DNA from: an uncultured Bacteroidota bacterium
GTDB taxonomy: Bacteria > Bacteroidota > Bacteroidia > Bacteroidales > VadinHA17
DNA: 43,980 nucleotides
Direction: 5' to 3'
NCBI GenBank assembly: GCA_903824785.1
Contig: CAIJYD010000053.1
Location: 1-43,980 of the forward strand
Both the position numbers and the translations under genes were made by a program. Below the pieces are notes generated by a model. It made no database searches and was not told the DNA's origin. It saw only the letters and a program-made list of their open reading frames with translations. Below, piece after piece: positions 25,302 to 34,522 of the stretch (its first letter is position 1; each line of letters opens with the position of its first letter).

Positions 25302-25904
25302 CTAACCCTCCTTCTTTAAATATTCAATAAGCACATTCACCGCTTCATCCATGTCATTGCCAAATGTGAGAATCCCCGATCTGTCTCCTGCCATTACAAT
25401 TATCCTTTTTTCATATACATCTGAATCTTTGAAAAGACGCAGAATATCCTTTGCCAGTCCAATTGTCCCATAATCCATCCCCGGATTAGTAGTGGGAACC
25501 TTATAGATCAACTCGCTCCAGAGCTCTGTACTGTGTACGTGAACTACGGCATTCGCCCCCGGGTCAGCTGAATATATTGCTGCATGGGTTAATGATTCAG
25601 ATGAAGCTTTCAGAGGCCCAACGCACTGAACAGCATTATCATCAATATTAAAGGAATTGACTTTTACATAATGACCGGGTTCAAGTTCAGGAATCTCCCC
25701 GGTTGCCGAACCGGTAATTACAAATTGATTGGAATCTCTTATCCTCATGCTTATATTACCAAACCCCACACCATTCTCATATGCTCCTATCAGATCCATG
25801 TTATAAAGCACCTCCCTCCAGTAATTGATTATCTCATACTGTTCATCTGATATAACGGGTCCCGATTGATTCCAGTGACAATTAAACTTAACTACCCCTT
25901 CCAT
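25302..25904 (-). CDS. Class II aldolase/adducin-family protein
   Basis: 200 aa from the ATG at 25904, one base after the mtnA stop (a start at 25925 would overlap mtnA). Landmarks are GFGNISMR (phosphate-binding GNxS), ASSESLTHAAIY and the metal-site pair VVHVHS. The third metal His, normally in a GHxxGI segment near the C-terminus, reads GDRSGILTFG. Coupling with mtnA suggests methylthioribulose-1-phosphate handling, either dehydratase (MtnB-like) or aldolase of the DHAP shunt. With a ligand changed, activity or metal coordination may differ. Cytoplasmic. Confidence 0.75.
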   Translation of the reverse strand: MEGVVKFNCHWNQSGPVISDEQYEIINYWREVLYNMDLIGAYENGVGFGNISMRIRDSNQFVITGSATGEIPELEPGHYVKVNSFNIDDNAVQCVGPLKASSESLTHAAIYSADPGANAVVHVHSTELWSELIYKVPTTNPGMDYGTIGLAKDILRLFKDSDVYEKRIIVMAGDRSGILTFGNDMDEAVNVLIEYLKKEG

Positions 25905-25905
25905 A

Positions 25906-27042
25906 TTATTTGAATTTTTCTGCAAACATTTCTTTTATCTCTTTTTCCGCCGGAAGGCAAATCCCTTTTTCTGTAATCAACCCTGTAATAAGCCTTGCCG
26001 GTGTTATGTCGAATCCATAGTTGGCAGCTATGGCATCTTCAGGGCAGATCCGCACTGACTGAATTCTCCCGTCAGCAAAACCGGTAACGGTTGTTACCTC
26101 CTCCTGATTGCGCTCTTCAACATCTATCTCCTCCAGTCCGTTGCTGATGGCAAAATCTATTGTTGTTGAGGCAAGAGCTGAATAAAACGGGATCTTATTA
26201 TCAAAAGCTGCCAGAGCTTTAAGATATGTTCCGGTTTTATTGGCAACATCTCCTGTTCGTGTTGTGCGGTCACTACCTACTATAACAATGTCAACCATAT
26301 TATGTTGCATCAGATGACCCCCCGAATTATCCGGAATTAATGTATATGGTACACCATATTGTCCAAGCTCCCATGCAGTTAGCTTTGCCCCCTGATTTCG
26401 CGGCCTTGTTTCATCGACCCAGACATGCACAGCAATCCCATTGTCGTGGGCCAGGTAGATCGGGGCGGTTGCGGTACCGTAATCGATACATGCCAGCCAC
26501 CCTGCATTACAGTGCGTAAGTATGTTTACCGGTGCCCCATTCTTTTCTATGCTGATGTTTTCAATAAGCTTTACTCCATGGATCCCTATCTGACGGCAGT
26601 TTTCCTTTTCAATTTCACAGATTTCTAATGCCGCACCTAGGGCATTTGCCGATAAGGATTTAGATGAAAGATCCCCGGAAAGTTTCCCCATGACATAATT
26701 AACTGCCCACGAAAGATTCACCGCTGTAGGGCGGCACGATATCAGATAACGGGCTGCATTTGAAAGGTGCTCCCTGATATTTGTCTGAGAGTTGATCTCA
26801 AGCGTGGCAAGATAAATTCCAAAGGCACCGGCAGCACCTATTGAAGGAGCTCCCCTCACTGTCATGTCGGAAATAGCATTATAGATATCATCAACTGACC
26901 GTAACTCCTTCGTTTCAAAAAAGAAAGGGAGCTTCTGCTGGTCAATAACCCGTATAACCGACGAATCTGATTCGTCAAGCCAGATGCTCTGATAATTTTT
27001 ATTGCCTATTCTCATCTCATTATTGATCTTTCTGGTCCCCAT
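25906..27042 (-). CDS. mtnA: S-methyl-5-thioribose-1-phosphate isomerase
   Basis: 378 aa, the usual length. TVRGAPSIGAAGAFG, ILTHCNAGWLA (with the active-site Cys), and GSDRTTRTGDVANKTGTY (with the catalytic Asp) are the MtnA signatures that separate it from eIF2B relatives. It converts 5-methylthioribose-1-phosphate to the ribulose form in methionine salvage or 5-deoxyribose salvage. It is followed at 1 bp by a class II aldolase-like gene expected to use the product. The start at 27042 was kept; Met10 (27015) is possible. Confidence 0.92.
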   Translation of the reverse strand: MGTRKINNEMRIGNKNYQSIWLDESDSSVIRVIDQQKLPFFFETKELRSVDDIYNAISDMTVRGAPSIGAAGAFGIYLATLEINSQTNIREHLSNAARYLISCRPTAVNLSWAVNYVMGKLSGDLSSKSLSANALGAALEICEIEKENCRQIGIHGVKLIENISIEKNGAPVNILTHCNAGWLACIDYGTATAPIYLAHDNGIAVHVWVDETRPRNQGAKLTAWELGQYGVPYTLIPDNSGGHLMQHNMVDIVIVGSDRTTRTGDVANKTGTYLKALAAFDNKIPFYSALASTTIDFAISNGLEEIDVEERNQEEVTTVTGFADGRIQSVRICPEDAIAANYGFDITPARLITGLITEKGICLPAEKEIKEMFAEKFK

Positions 27043-27237
27043 TGAACCCCTGCAAGTGTATTGGCTTCGTGAGGGATTTATACCCTTGCCGGCGGCTTAC
27101 TGCGGGGACTTTTCAATTAAAGATCAAAAATACAAAATATTATAGGAATTATGGCTTAAGAATAAATCGGTTTTATGTTTTGAAGTCATACTCAACAGGA
27201 GCAATTTTCGAATTATCGACCGGTTTGTTCGAAATGC

Positions 27238-27267
27238 TTGATTATTTTTTATAATATATTATCTTTG
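27238..27267 (+). promoter_or_regulatory. Promoter of the TetR-family gene
   Basis: TTG (27238-27240) as -33 box, a 19-bp spacer, and TATCTTTG (27260-27267) as a perfect TAnnTTTG -7 box. Transcription would start near 27274, which supports the ATG at 27304 and rules out a start at 27238. Confidence 0.6.
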
Positions 27268-27303
27268 CCGGGAGAAAAACAGAATTCAGAAAAAATACTG
27301 TAT

Positions 27304-27885
27304 ATGATTAACAAAGAAGATTTTAGACGGAAAATTATCGTTTCGGCAGGACAGATTTTCAGTCGTTTTGGGTTTAAAAAGACCACCATGGATGAGATTG
27401 CAAAAGCTCTGAAAATGGGAAAAAGTTCTATATACTACTATTTTGAAAGCAAGGAAGAAATCTTTGAAGCAGTTGTTCTATATGAGGCTAATATCCTTAG
27501 AAATGAGCTTACTACAGCTATTAAATCTGTTGAATCGCCTGTAGATAAAATGAGAAATTATGTTTTTGTAAGGATGAAATCGTTCGAAAAACTGTCGAAT
27601 TATTATAATGCCATTTTTGATAAGAACCTTGACCATTTTGATTTTATTGAAACAATCCGGGAAAAATATGACCGGGAAGAGCTTGCTATTCTAAGGCTTA
27701 TTCTTTATCATGGAGCCAGAAAAAAGGTTTTTAATGTGGTGAACAGTGAATACACTGCAATGGCAATTCAGACTACACTTAAAGGGCTGGAGGTTCCTCT
27801 GTTCTGGAAAAAGAAAGAGGTAAACATTGAGAGCCGGCTTAACGCCATTCTCGATGTACTCTTCAACGGGATCATTAAGAAATAG
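27304..27885 (+). CDS. TetR/AcrR-family transcriptional regulator
   Basis: 193 aa. The N-terminal helix-turn-helix IFSRFGFKKTTMDEIAKALK followed by GKSSIYYYFESKEEIFEAVV is the TetR DNA-binding signature. The C-terminal ligand domain is divergent, so the effector and targets are unknown. The stop codon abuts the lgt stop on the other strand with no gap, leaving no room for a separate terminator. The promoter just upstream fixes the start. Confidence 0.85.
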   Translation: MINKEDFRRKIIVSAGQIFSRFGFKKTTMDEIAKALKMGKSSIYYYFESKEEIFEAVVLYEANILRNELTTAIKSVESPVDKMRNYVFVRMKSFEKLSNYYNAIFDKNLDHFDFIETIREKYDREELAILRLILYHGARKKVFNVVNSEYTAMAIQTTLKGLEVPLFWKKKEVNIESRLNAILDVLFNGIIKK

Positions 27886-28695
27886 TTACTTTCTTTTGAA
27901 TACCGCTCGCTTATTCCTAGAAATGCTGAAATAGAGACCGGTAAGGCCAATTAATATGAAGGGGATGCTTAAAAGCTGACCCATATTGAGTTTCATTGAT
28001 ACCTCAAATGCAACCTGATCCTCTTTCAGAAATTCAATGAAGAAGCGGGCTGTAAAAACGAGGAGGAAGAAAAGGCTCACAATAATTCCCTGTATATGTT
28101 CTCCTTTTTTCGACCAGTATATTCTGTATAGCAGAATAAATATTGCAAGATATGCCAGAGCTTCATATATCTGTGTCGGATGCTTCGGGGCAACTTCATT
28201 GTTTCTTAAAAAGACAAATCCCCAGGGAACAGTAGTCTCAATGCCATAAATTTCAGAATTCATAAGGTTGCCCATACGGATAAAAAATCCTGAAATAGCT
28301 ACTACAATTGCTATCCGGTCGGTAACCCAGATATAATCTTTTTTTTCTTTTCTGATAAAGAGCCAGAGTGCAGTAAGTATGCCGATTGCAGCTCCGTGGC
28401 TTGCAAGGCCTCCATGCCATATCATCAGTATTTCCAGAGGGTGCTTAATATAATATCCGGGTTCATAGAAAAGGCAGTGACCAAGTCTTGCTCCGGCAAT
28501 AGTTCCAACAGCCATATAAATGGTAAGACGGTCGAGAACGTCCTCTGAAAGATTTTCATTCTTGAAAATCCGGTTTATAATTAAATAACCGAAGAAAAAG
28601 GATGAGGCAAACAATAACCCGTACCATCTGACTGCAAAAGCACCAATCCTGAAAATTTCAGGATTAACATCCCAGGGAATAATTAGTAAATGCAT
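27886..28695 (-). CDS. lgt: Prolipoprotein diacylglyceryl transferase
   Basis: About 269 aa from Met at 28695 (an upstream in-frame ATG at 28740 adds 15 charged residues that would delay the first membrane segment). VRWYGLLFASSFFFGY, ARLGHCLFY, HGGLASHGAAIG and RMGNLMNSEIYG are the Lgt signatures, including the conserved RMGN-type motif, with seven membrane helices. It attaches diacylglycerol to the lipobox Cys of prelipoproteins such as the neighbours at 28844 and in the island. It is convergent with the TetR gene. Confidence 0.92.
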   Translation of the reverse strand: MHLLIIPWDVNPEIFRIGAFAVRWYGLLFASSFFFGYLIINRIFKNENLSEDVLDRLTIYMAVGTIAGARLGHCLFYEPGYYIKHPLEILMIWHGGLASHGAAIGILTALWLFIRKEKKDYIWVTDRIAIVVAISGFFIRMGNLMNSEIYGIETTVPWGFVFLRNNEVAPKHPTQIYEALAYLAIFILLYRIYWSKKGEHIQGIIVSLFFLLVFTARFFIEFLKEDQVAFEVSMKLNMGQLLSIPFILIGLTGLYFSISRNKRAVFKRK

Positions 28696-28843
28696 AACAG
28701 TCCGGTTTTTCTTGTTGCCAAAGGTAGAAAATATTTTCATTGTTCACCAAAACGTTGTTTGCAGAAAGGGTTTTGCTTTAATTACAGAATGAATCTTAAA
28801 AAATGATGTAAGTTTGTAAATCATAAGTAACCGGATGATTTTT

Positions 28844-30661
28844 ATGAACAGGAAGTTGTGCGCCGGAGTTTTACTATTTACGGCACTATTAATTTTTTCA
28901 GGCGCTTGTGCAAAAATAAGTGCACCTGCAGGCGGGGCAAGAGACAGACAGCCCCCGGTTGTTGTAGAAAGTATTCCGCAATCGAGGGCCACAAACTTCA
29001 AGGGAAAGGGCCTTGAGATTTCATTCAACGAATATGTTGTTCTCGATAATATTAGCGAAAAACTAATGGTTTCTCCTCCAATGAAGAAGAAACCAACTAT
29101 CTCCATTAAAGGGAAAAGCATCGTTGTTGTGTTCGAGGAAAAACTGAAAGACAGCTCAACATACACATTTTATTTTCAGGATGCAATAAAGGATCTTAAC
29201 GAGGGAAATATTCTCGAAGATTATCAGTTTGTTTTTTCTACAGGCCCAATTCTTGATACTCTTTCTGTAACAGGGAATGTATATAACTCATTCGATCTGG
29301 AGATCCCGGAAAAGACAGTTGTTCTCATGTACAGAGACCTTGCCGATTCTTCCGTTAAGAAACATTTTCCTGATTATATTTCAAGATTGAACCTGAATGG
29401 TTCTTTCCGGATTAACAATGTACCGAAAGGCAGTTATAAGCTTTATGCATTGAAGGATGCCGATAACAGTAAGTCATACAATCTTGAAGATGAGGAATTC
29501 GCTTTCAGAAGTTTGCCCATTGAGGTAACTCCGGAAAAGAATTTTATTCCTGAAGTTAAAGACACAGTAAAAACAATAAAAATAGTAAAAGCAGTAAAAG
29601 CAGCGAAACCAGCAATTAAAGCTCTGGCATCAGATACAATACCCGGAGAACACAAACTGATACTTTTTAAATCACTCAGGAAAAATCACTACCTTACAGG
29701 CTCTTCCCGTGATCTACCTTACAAATTTGTCTATACTCTTTCTTTGCCTCCCGACAGTTCAGCGTTTAATTTTTCAATTCCGGGTACAAACCCTGAATCC
29801 TATCTTATTGAAAAGACAAAAGATAAAGACACAATTAGTATATGGCTTACTGACAGCACATTATACTCACAACCACAAATATCTACCATAATCCGCTATC
29901 CGTTTACCGATACTCTTGGCATTACCGGTTATAAAACTGATACAATAAACATGCGGTTTCTGGCTCCCCGCACAGGGAAAGCTTCGAAAGTTAAAAAGCC
30001 GGAATATACTGTTGAAACAAATATTAATGCGGGCACTCTGAAACCTGGACAAATAATTGTAATAAAATCTAAAACACCTTTTAAAGAGGCAGATACATCA
30101 CGCATCAGGGTTTATGAAACAACAGATTCAACAAAGATAAAGATCCCGTACAGTTTAAAGAAAGACAGTTCGGATTTTGCAAGGTACTTCCTGAAATCGA
30201 AATTTATACCTGGCAGGAAATATCTTTACATTGCAGATTCTGCAGCCTTTGGAAATATCTTTAATGAGATTACAGACTCTACAGGAATGAAATTTTCTGT
30301 CAGGGAGGAGGATTCATACAGTAAACTGACATTAAACCTTCAGAATTATGAGGGAGGCCGCATAATTCAACTTCTCGACAAATCGGAAAAGCTTGTCGAT
30401 GAACAATATATGAAGAAAGACGGGAAAATAGTATTCCCACTTCTTGAGAACGGGTTTTACCGGGTTCGCGCAATATATGACATAGATGGCGATGGGAAGT
30501 GGACCACTGGCGATTTCTCTTCAGGGAGGCAGCCTGAACCGGTTTCTTATTATCCCGGAGAGATTGAAATAAAAACAGGATGGGAGGTTGAGCAGGACTG
30601 GGATCTCAGTGCACAAAACAGCAAAATCCCGAAATTGCTGCTTAAGAGAAAAACTAAGTAA
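28844..30661 (+). CDS. Ig-like (Big_5) domain lipoprotein
   Basis: 605 aa from Met at 28844 (ATG at 28835 also possible). The lipoprotein signal ends FSGAC. The start of the mature part, APAGGARDRQPPVVVESIPQ, then FNEYV and YTFYFQDAIKDLNEGN, is characteristic of a Bacteroidetes family with an N-terminal SbsA Ig-like (Big_5) domain. Later beta-rich regions follow, including a carboxypeptidase-regulatory-like stretch (LNGSFRINNVPKGSYKLYAL). Its location is probably the cell envelope; the function is unknown. TAAGTTTG (28809-28816) upstream could be its -7 box. Confidence 0.75.
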   Translation: MNRKLCAGVLLFTALLIFSGACAKISAPAGGARDRQPPVVVESIPQSRATNFKGKGLEISFNEYVVLDNISEKLMVSPPMKKKPTISIKGKSIVVVFEEKLKDSSTYTFYFQDAIKDLNEGNILEDYQFVFSTGPILDTLSVTGNVYNSFDLEIPEKTVVLMYRDLADSSVKKHFPDYISRLNLNGSFRINNVPKGSYKLYALKDADNSKSYNLEDEEFAFRSLPIEVTPEKNFIPEVKDTVKTIKIVKAVKAAKPAIKALASDTIPGEHKLILFKSLRKNHYLTGSSRDLPYKFVYTLSLPPDSSAFNFSIPGTNPESYLIEKTKDKDTISIWLTDSTLYSQPQISTIIRYPFTDTLGITGYKTDTINMRFLAPRTGKASKVKKPEYTVETNINAGTLKPGQIIVIKSKTPFKEADTSRIRVYETTDSTKIKIPYSLKKDSSDFARYFLKSKFIPGRKYLYIADSAAFGNIFNEITDSTGMKFSVREEDSYSKLTLNLQNYEGGRIIQLLDKSEKLVDEQYMKKDGKIVFPLLENGFYRVRAIYDIDGDGKWTTGDFSSGRQPEPVSYYPGEIEIKTGWEVEQDWDLSAQNSKIPKLLLKRKTK

Positions 30662-30721
30662 TAATCGGGGCCGGAGAGACATAAATTACAATAGATATAA
30701 ACAATTAATACGCATTTCAGA

Positions 30722-31678
30722 ATGAAGGATGTTGTAGCAGGAATTGATATCGGAGGAACCAATACGGTATTCGGATTGGTCGACAAATCAGGAAATATTA
30801 TATCCGAAAACAGTCTTAAAACGACAGATTATCCGGAGATTCAGAATTTTGTATCTGCCCTGGTAACGGCTATTAATAAACTTATGGAAGGAGATGCCGC
30901 TCTTAAACTTATCGGGATCGGTATTGGTGCTCCAAATGCCAATTATCATAAAGGAACAATTGAGCTGGCTCCTAACCTTGCCTGGAAAGGCATTGTTCCT
31001 CTTGCGGAATATATAAGAAAAAAAATTGATGTTCCTGTAACTCTTACCAACGATGCAAACGCTGCAGCAATGGGGGAGATGATTTTCGGGGGAGCAAAAA
31101 AAATGAAAGATTTTATTGTTCTTACTCTGGGAACAGGCCTTGGCAGCGGAATAGTTATTAACGGAGAAGTTGTTTACGGACATACAGGATTTGCGGGCGA
31201 ACTGGGTCACACCACTGTGGTTCCGGGTGGAAGAGACTGTGGATGCGGGCGACAGGGATGCTTAGAAACTTACGCATCTGCTTCGGGTCTTGTCCGTACT
31301 GTCCTTCAGATGTTAAGTGACATGAGAGAGGAAAGCCCGCTGAGAGATATTCCCCCATCCGCGCTGACTGCCAGGAAAATTTCAGAAGCTGCTGCCCAGA
31401 ACGATCCTGTCGCTCTTGAAGCAATGGATTATACGGCTGAGATTCTGGCATTCGGGATTGCCAATTCAATAGTATTCTCAAGCCCGGAAGCTATCTTCTT
31501 ATTCGGAGGGCTTGCACAGGCTGGAGAGATGCTTTTTGGTCCGGTAAGAAAATATGTTGATGAGAATGTTCAGCCAATATTTAAAGGAACAGTTAAGATC
31601 CTGCCTTCAGGAGTTCCGGAAAGCAACGCCGCTGTTCTGGGCGCTGCTGCTCTTGCATGGAACGGGTTGATCAGGTAA
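30722..31678 (+). CDS. ROK-family sugar kinase (copy 1)
   Basis: 318 aa. GIDIGGTNTVFGLV (phosphate-binding loop), TNDANAAAMGE with catalytic Asp111, and the ROK zinc motif His163 with CGCGRQGC (Cys173, Cys175, Cys180) are all present. No N-terminal HTH, so it is an enzyme (glucokinase or N-acetyl-sugar kinase) rather than a NagC-type repressor. It heads a same-strand cluster with a phosphofructokinase, deacetylase, SIS protein and a second ROK kinase. The actual sugar is not determined. Confidence 0.88.
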   Translation: MKDVVAGIDIGGTNTVFGLVDKSGNIISENSLKTTDYPEIQNFVSALVTAINKLMEGDAALKLIGIGIGAPNANYHKGTIELAPNLAWKGIVPLAEYIRKKIDVPVTLTNDANAAAMGEMIFGGAKKMKDFIVLTLGTGLGSGIVINGEVVYGHTGFAGELGHTTVVPGGRDCGCGRQGCLETYASASGLVRTVLQMLSDMREESPLRDIPPSALTARKISEAAAQNDPVALEAMDYTAEILAFGIANSIVFSSPEAIFLFGGLAQAGEMLFGPVRKYVDENVQPIFKGTVKILPSGVPESNAAVLGAAALAWNGLIR

Positions 31679-31752
31679 ATTTTATTAGTGCGGAACAGAA
31701 AATAAATTATAATTTTGGTTCTTTAAGTTCCGAAGTAAAAACAGTGGGCGTT

Positions 31753-32406
31753 ATGAAAATTGCAGAGGTAAAAAAAATTGAACTTAATTCTGTTTTTCCC
31801 GGTCTGGATGAAATATCAGAAAAGATCGAAGAAAAAGGCACCAGGATAACTATTGATACAATTAACTGGAAGGAATATAATTATAAACCACAGGTGGAAT
31901 TGCTGATAGCATACAGCGATCACGAGATCTTTCTGAAGTACTTTGTTTCCGAAAATTATTTCAAAGCGGAAAAGACCGAGACAAACCAGATGGTCTGTGA
32001 AGATTCCTGTGTCGAATTTTTTGTTTCGCCGGAAGATGACGGGATCTATTATAATCTTGAGTTTAATGGCATAGGAACATGTCTTCTCGGTACAGGAACC
32101 GGCAGGAAAGACAGCAAACGGGCCGATCCGGATATCGTATCAAAAATAAGAAGGCTTTCTTCAGAAGGAAAAATGCCGGTAAGTGAGAAGGAGGGAGATT
32201 TTAAATGGACAATAACCATCGCCATTCCTTTCGGGGTCTTTTTCCATCATAAAGTGACAGAGCTGAGGGGAAAAACATTCAGGGCGAATTTTTACAAGTG
32301 CGGGGATATGGTTAAAGTTCCTCATTATGTTACCTGGAATCCGGTAGGGACAGAAAACCCGGATTATCATCAGCCGGAATATTTTGGGGTATTAAAATTT
32401 GTATAA
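31753..32406 (+). CDS. CBM9/DOMON-like carbohydrate-binding protein
   Basis: 217 aa from ATG 31753 (an upstream ATG at 31657 overlaps the kinase gene). ELLIAYSDHEIFLKYFV, EDSCVEFFVSP and YYNLEFNGIGTCLLG follow the family-9 carbohydrate-binding beta-sandwich layout, ending HQPEYFGVLKFV. No signal peptide is apparent. It sits between a ROK kinase and a phosphofructokinase and may bind a sugar or polysaccharide. Confidence 0.7.
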   Translation: MKIAEVKKIELNSVFPGLDEISEKIEEKGTRITIDTINWKEYNYKPQVELLIAYSDHEIFLKYFVSENYFKAEKTETNQMVCEDSCVEFFVSPEDDGIYYNLEFNGIGTCLLGTGTGRKDSKRADPDIVSKIRRLSSEGKMPVSEKEGDFKWTITIAIPFGVFFHHKVTELRGKTFRANFYKCGDMVKVPHYVTWNPVGTENPDYHQPEYFGVLKFV

Positions 32407-32526
32407 TTCATTACCTCTGCTCTTTAGTCAAAAATCATTATCAATCAGGGGGTCTTTGACAAAATCAGGAGTAAAAAAACTCATTCAGAAAGCTAAATTT
32501 ATTGTAAAGTTCAAATTATCAGGAAT

Positions 32527-33732
32527 ATGACAAAAGGGAATGCACTTATCGGGCAATCAGGAGGCCCGACATCAGTAATTAATTCAAGTCTAGCAGGAGT
32601 TATAGAGTCTGCTGTTTCTTCTTCATTCATTGAGAACATTTATGGTATGCATTTTGGCATTGAAGGCTTCATGCAGGAAATGCTGTACGACCTTGGGAAC
32701 CAGCCAAAGAGAATTATTGAAGGGCTACGCCATACACCCTCCTCAGCACTTGGGTCGTCGCGCCACAAGATTCAGGAAAATGAACTGCCTCTGATACTTG
32801 ATATCCTGAAGAAATTCAATATCAGGTATTTCTTTCTTATAGGAGGAAATGATACCATGGACACAATTCACAGGGTTGAGGCATATTGCCGAAGTGAGAA
32901 ATATGAACTTACCGGCATCGGAATCCCCAAAACAGTTGATAATGATCTTTTCGGAACTGATCATACTCCGGGATTTGCTTCTGCAGCAAGGTCAAATATC
33001 CTGAACGTGATGCAGGGCGGATTACTGGCCCGCGATATGCAAAAAGTTGACAGATTCCTGATTTTTCAGACAATAGGCAGGGATGCAGGCTGGCTTGCAG
33101 CAGCAGCAGCAATGGCAAGAGTAAAGCCCGAAGACGCGCCTCATCTTATCTATACTCCGGAGTTTCATTTCAGCCGCGAGAAATTTCTTAAGGATGTTGA
33201 TAACTGTATTAAATCAAATGGCTGGGTCTCTGTCGTTTGTGGCGAAGGATTAAAATATTCGGATGGAACACCAGTAAGCTCATCAACAACAAAAGATAAA
33301 TTCAATAATACCGAATTCGGGGCAATGGGAGGAACAAGTGTCGCCATCAGCCTTCATCGGATGATTACTGAAGAGTTTGGATACAGGGGTGAGTTTCAGA
33401 TCCCTGAATCGCTGATCATGAGTGACTTTGTAAGGGCTTCAGCTGTCGATCTCGATGAGGCATATCGTTGCGGTGTTGAAGCGGTAAAACTGGCAGAGAG
33501 CGGGGAGTCGGGAGTAATGGTAAGTATAAAAAGGATTTCCAACAACCCCTACACAATCGAATTTGGAAAGGTTCCCCTGCGCGAGGTTGCTGTTTCTGCA
33601 AAACCGATGCCTGCAGAGTACTTTAACAGCGAGGGAAACCATGTATCTCCTTTGTTCATAGAGTATATGAAACCACTTACAGGAGATCTTCCTGAGTTTG
33701 TAAGCCTTGAAAAAATATTTGCAAAAAAATAA
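32527..33732 (+). CDS. pfp: 6-phosphofructokinase, PPi-type
   Basis: 401 aa. GQSGGPT (9-15), GGNDT (106-110) and PKTVDND (134-140) are PFK landmarks. ATP-dependent enzymes have a Gly at the second residue of GGDG; an Asp here (GGND), with the PKT-DND motif, is typical of pyrophosphate-dependent enzymes. It would phosphorylate fructose-6-phosphate with PPi, reversibly. It lies 10 bp before the deacetylase gene, in one likely operon. Confidence 0.85.
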   Translation: MTKGNALIGQSGGPTSVINSSLAGVIESAVSSSFIENIYGMHFGIEGFMQEMLYDLGNQPKRIIEGLRHTPSSALGSSRHKIQENELPLILDILKKFNIRYFFLIGGNDTMDTIHRVEAYCRSEKYELTGIGIPKTVDNDLFGTDHTPGFASAARSNILNVMQGGLLARDMQKVDRFLIFQTIGRDAGWLAAAAAMARVKPEDAPHLIYTPEFHFSREKFLKDVDNCIKSNGWVSVVCGEGLKYSDGTPVSSSTTKDKFNNTEFGAMGGTSVAISLHRMITEEFGYRGEFQIPESLIMSDFVRASAVDLDEAYRCGVEAVKLAESGESGVMVSIKRISNNPYTIEFGKVPLREVAVSAKPMPAEYFNSEGNHVSPLFIEYMKPLTGDLPEFVSLEKIFAKK

Positions 33733-33742
33733 ATAATTAACC

Positions 33743-34522
33743 ATGACCAAAGAATTTAATAAAGTAGTGTTGTCAATTCATGCGCATCCTGATGATGCAG
33801 AAGCATGGAACGCAGGCGTATTAAAACTGCTGAAAGACAAAGGGTATAAAATTGTTATTGCTACACTCACAGGAGGAGATCTTGGGGGATGCAACATGAG
33901 TATGGAAGAGACTGCCCGTGTACGCTTTGAAGAGGCAAAAAAAGCAGCTGCAGTTCTTGATGCGGAGTATTACACTCTCGGAGGTATTGACGGATTCCTT
34001 TTCGACACTAAAGAGCTGCGACTGAAAGTAATATCGCTGATAAGGAGTGTACGGGCCGGGATAATATTTACTCATCTTCCTTCAGATTACCATTCTGACC
34101 ACAGAACAACAGCCAATATTGTAGAGACAGCTGCAATGGTCTCTTCTCTGGATACGGTTCCTGTAAAAGAAAAGCCAGTTGACATAACTCCTCTGCTCTA
34201 TCACTCATCGCCGCTTACATTGTCCGATCCGCTAGGTTCACAAATAGTTCCTCCACATTTTTTTGTTGATGTAACATCGGTTATCGAAACAAAGAAAAAG
34301 ATGCTTGGATGTCATATCTCACAGATCGAACTGATGCAGCATATGCATAAGATGGACGATTTCTTCGGATTTGTGGCTGAAGGAAACCGGAATTATGGCA
34401 AAATGGTTGGTGTTGAATATGCTGAAGTTTACTGGCAGCATCTTGGTGGCGGGTTCCAGAAAGAGCCACAGGTTCAGAATGATCTTTCAGAATTTCTAAT
34501 AAATAAAAAGCTATGGTTATGA
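33743..34522 (+). CDS. PIG-L (LmbE-like) N-acetyl-sugar deacetylase
   Basis: 259 aa. IHAHPDDAE (His15, Asp17, Asp18) and YHSDHRTT are the zinc- and water-binding motifs of the PIG-L/LmbE family. Members remove N-acetyl groups from GlcNAc-containing compounds; the substrate here is unknown. It overlaps the next SIS gene by a few bp (ATGA at 34519-34522), indicating coupled translation. In this neighbourhood it could stand in for NagA. Confidence 0.8.
   Translation: MTKEFNKVVLSIHAHPDDAEAWNAGVLKLLKDKGYKIVIATLTGGDLGGCNMSMEETARVRFEEAKKAAAVLDAEYYTLGGIDGFLFDTKELRLKVISLIRSVRAGIIFTHLPSDYHSDHRTTANIVETAAMVSSLDTVPVKEKPVDITPLLYHSSPLTLSDPLGSQIVPPHFFVDVTSVIETKKKMLGCHISQIELMQHMHKMDDFFGFVAEGNRNYGKMVGVEYAEVYWQHLGGGFQKEPQVQNDLSEFLINKKLWL

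Noticed and set aside
27238-27303. Longer start for the TetR gene at 27238
   Set aside because: The region holds a good -33/-7 promoter, and MINKEDFRRK at 27304 fits the usual TetR N-terminus.
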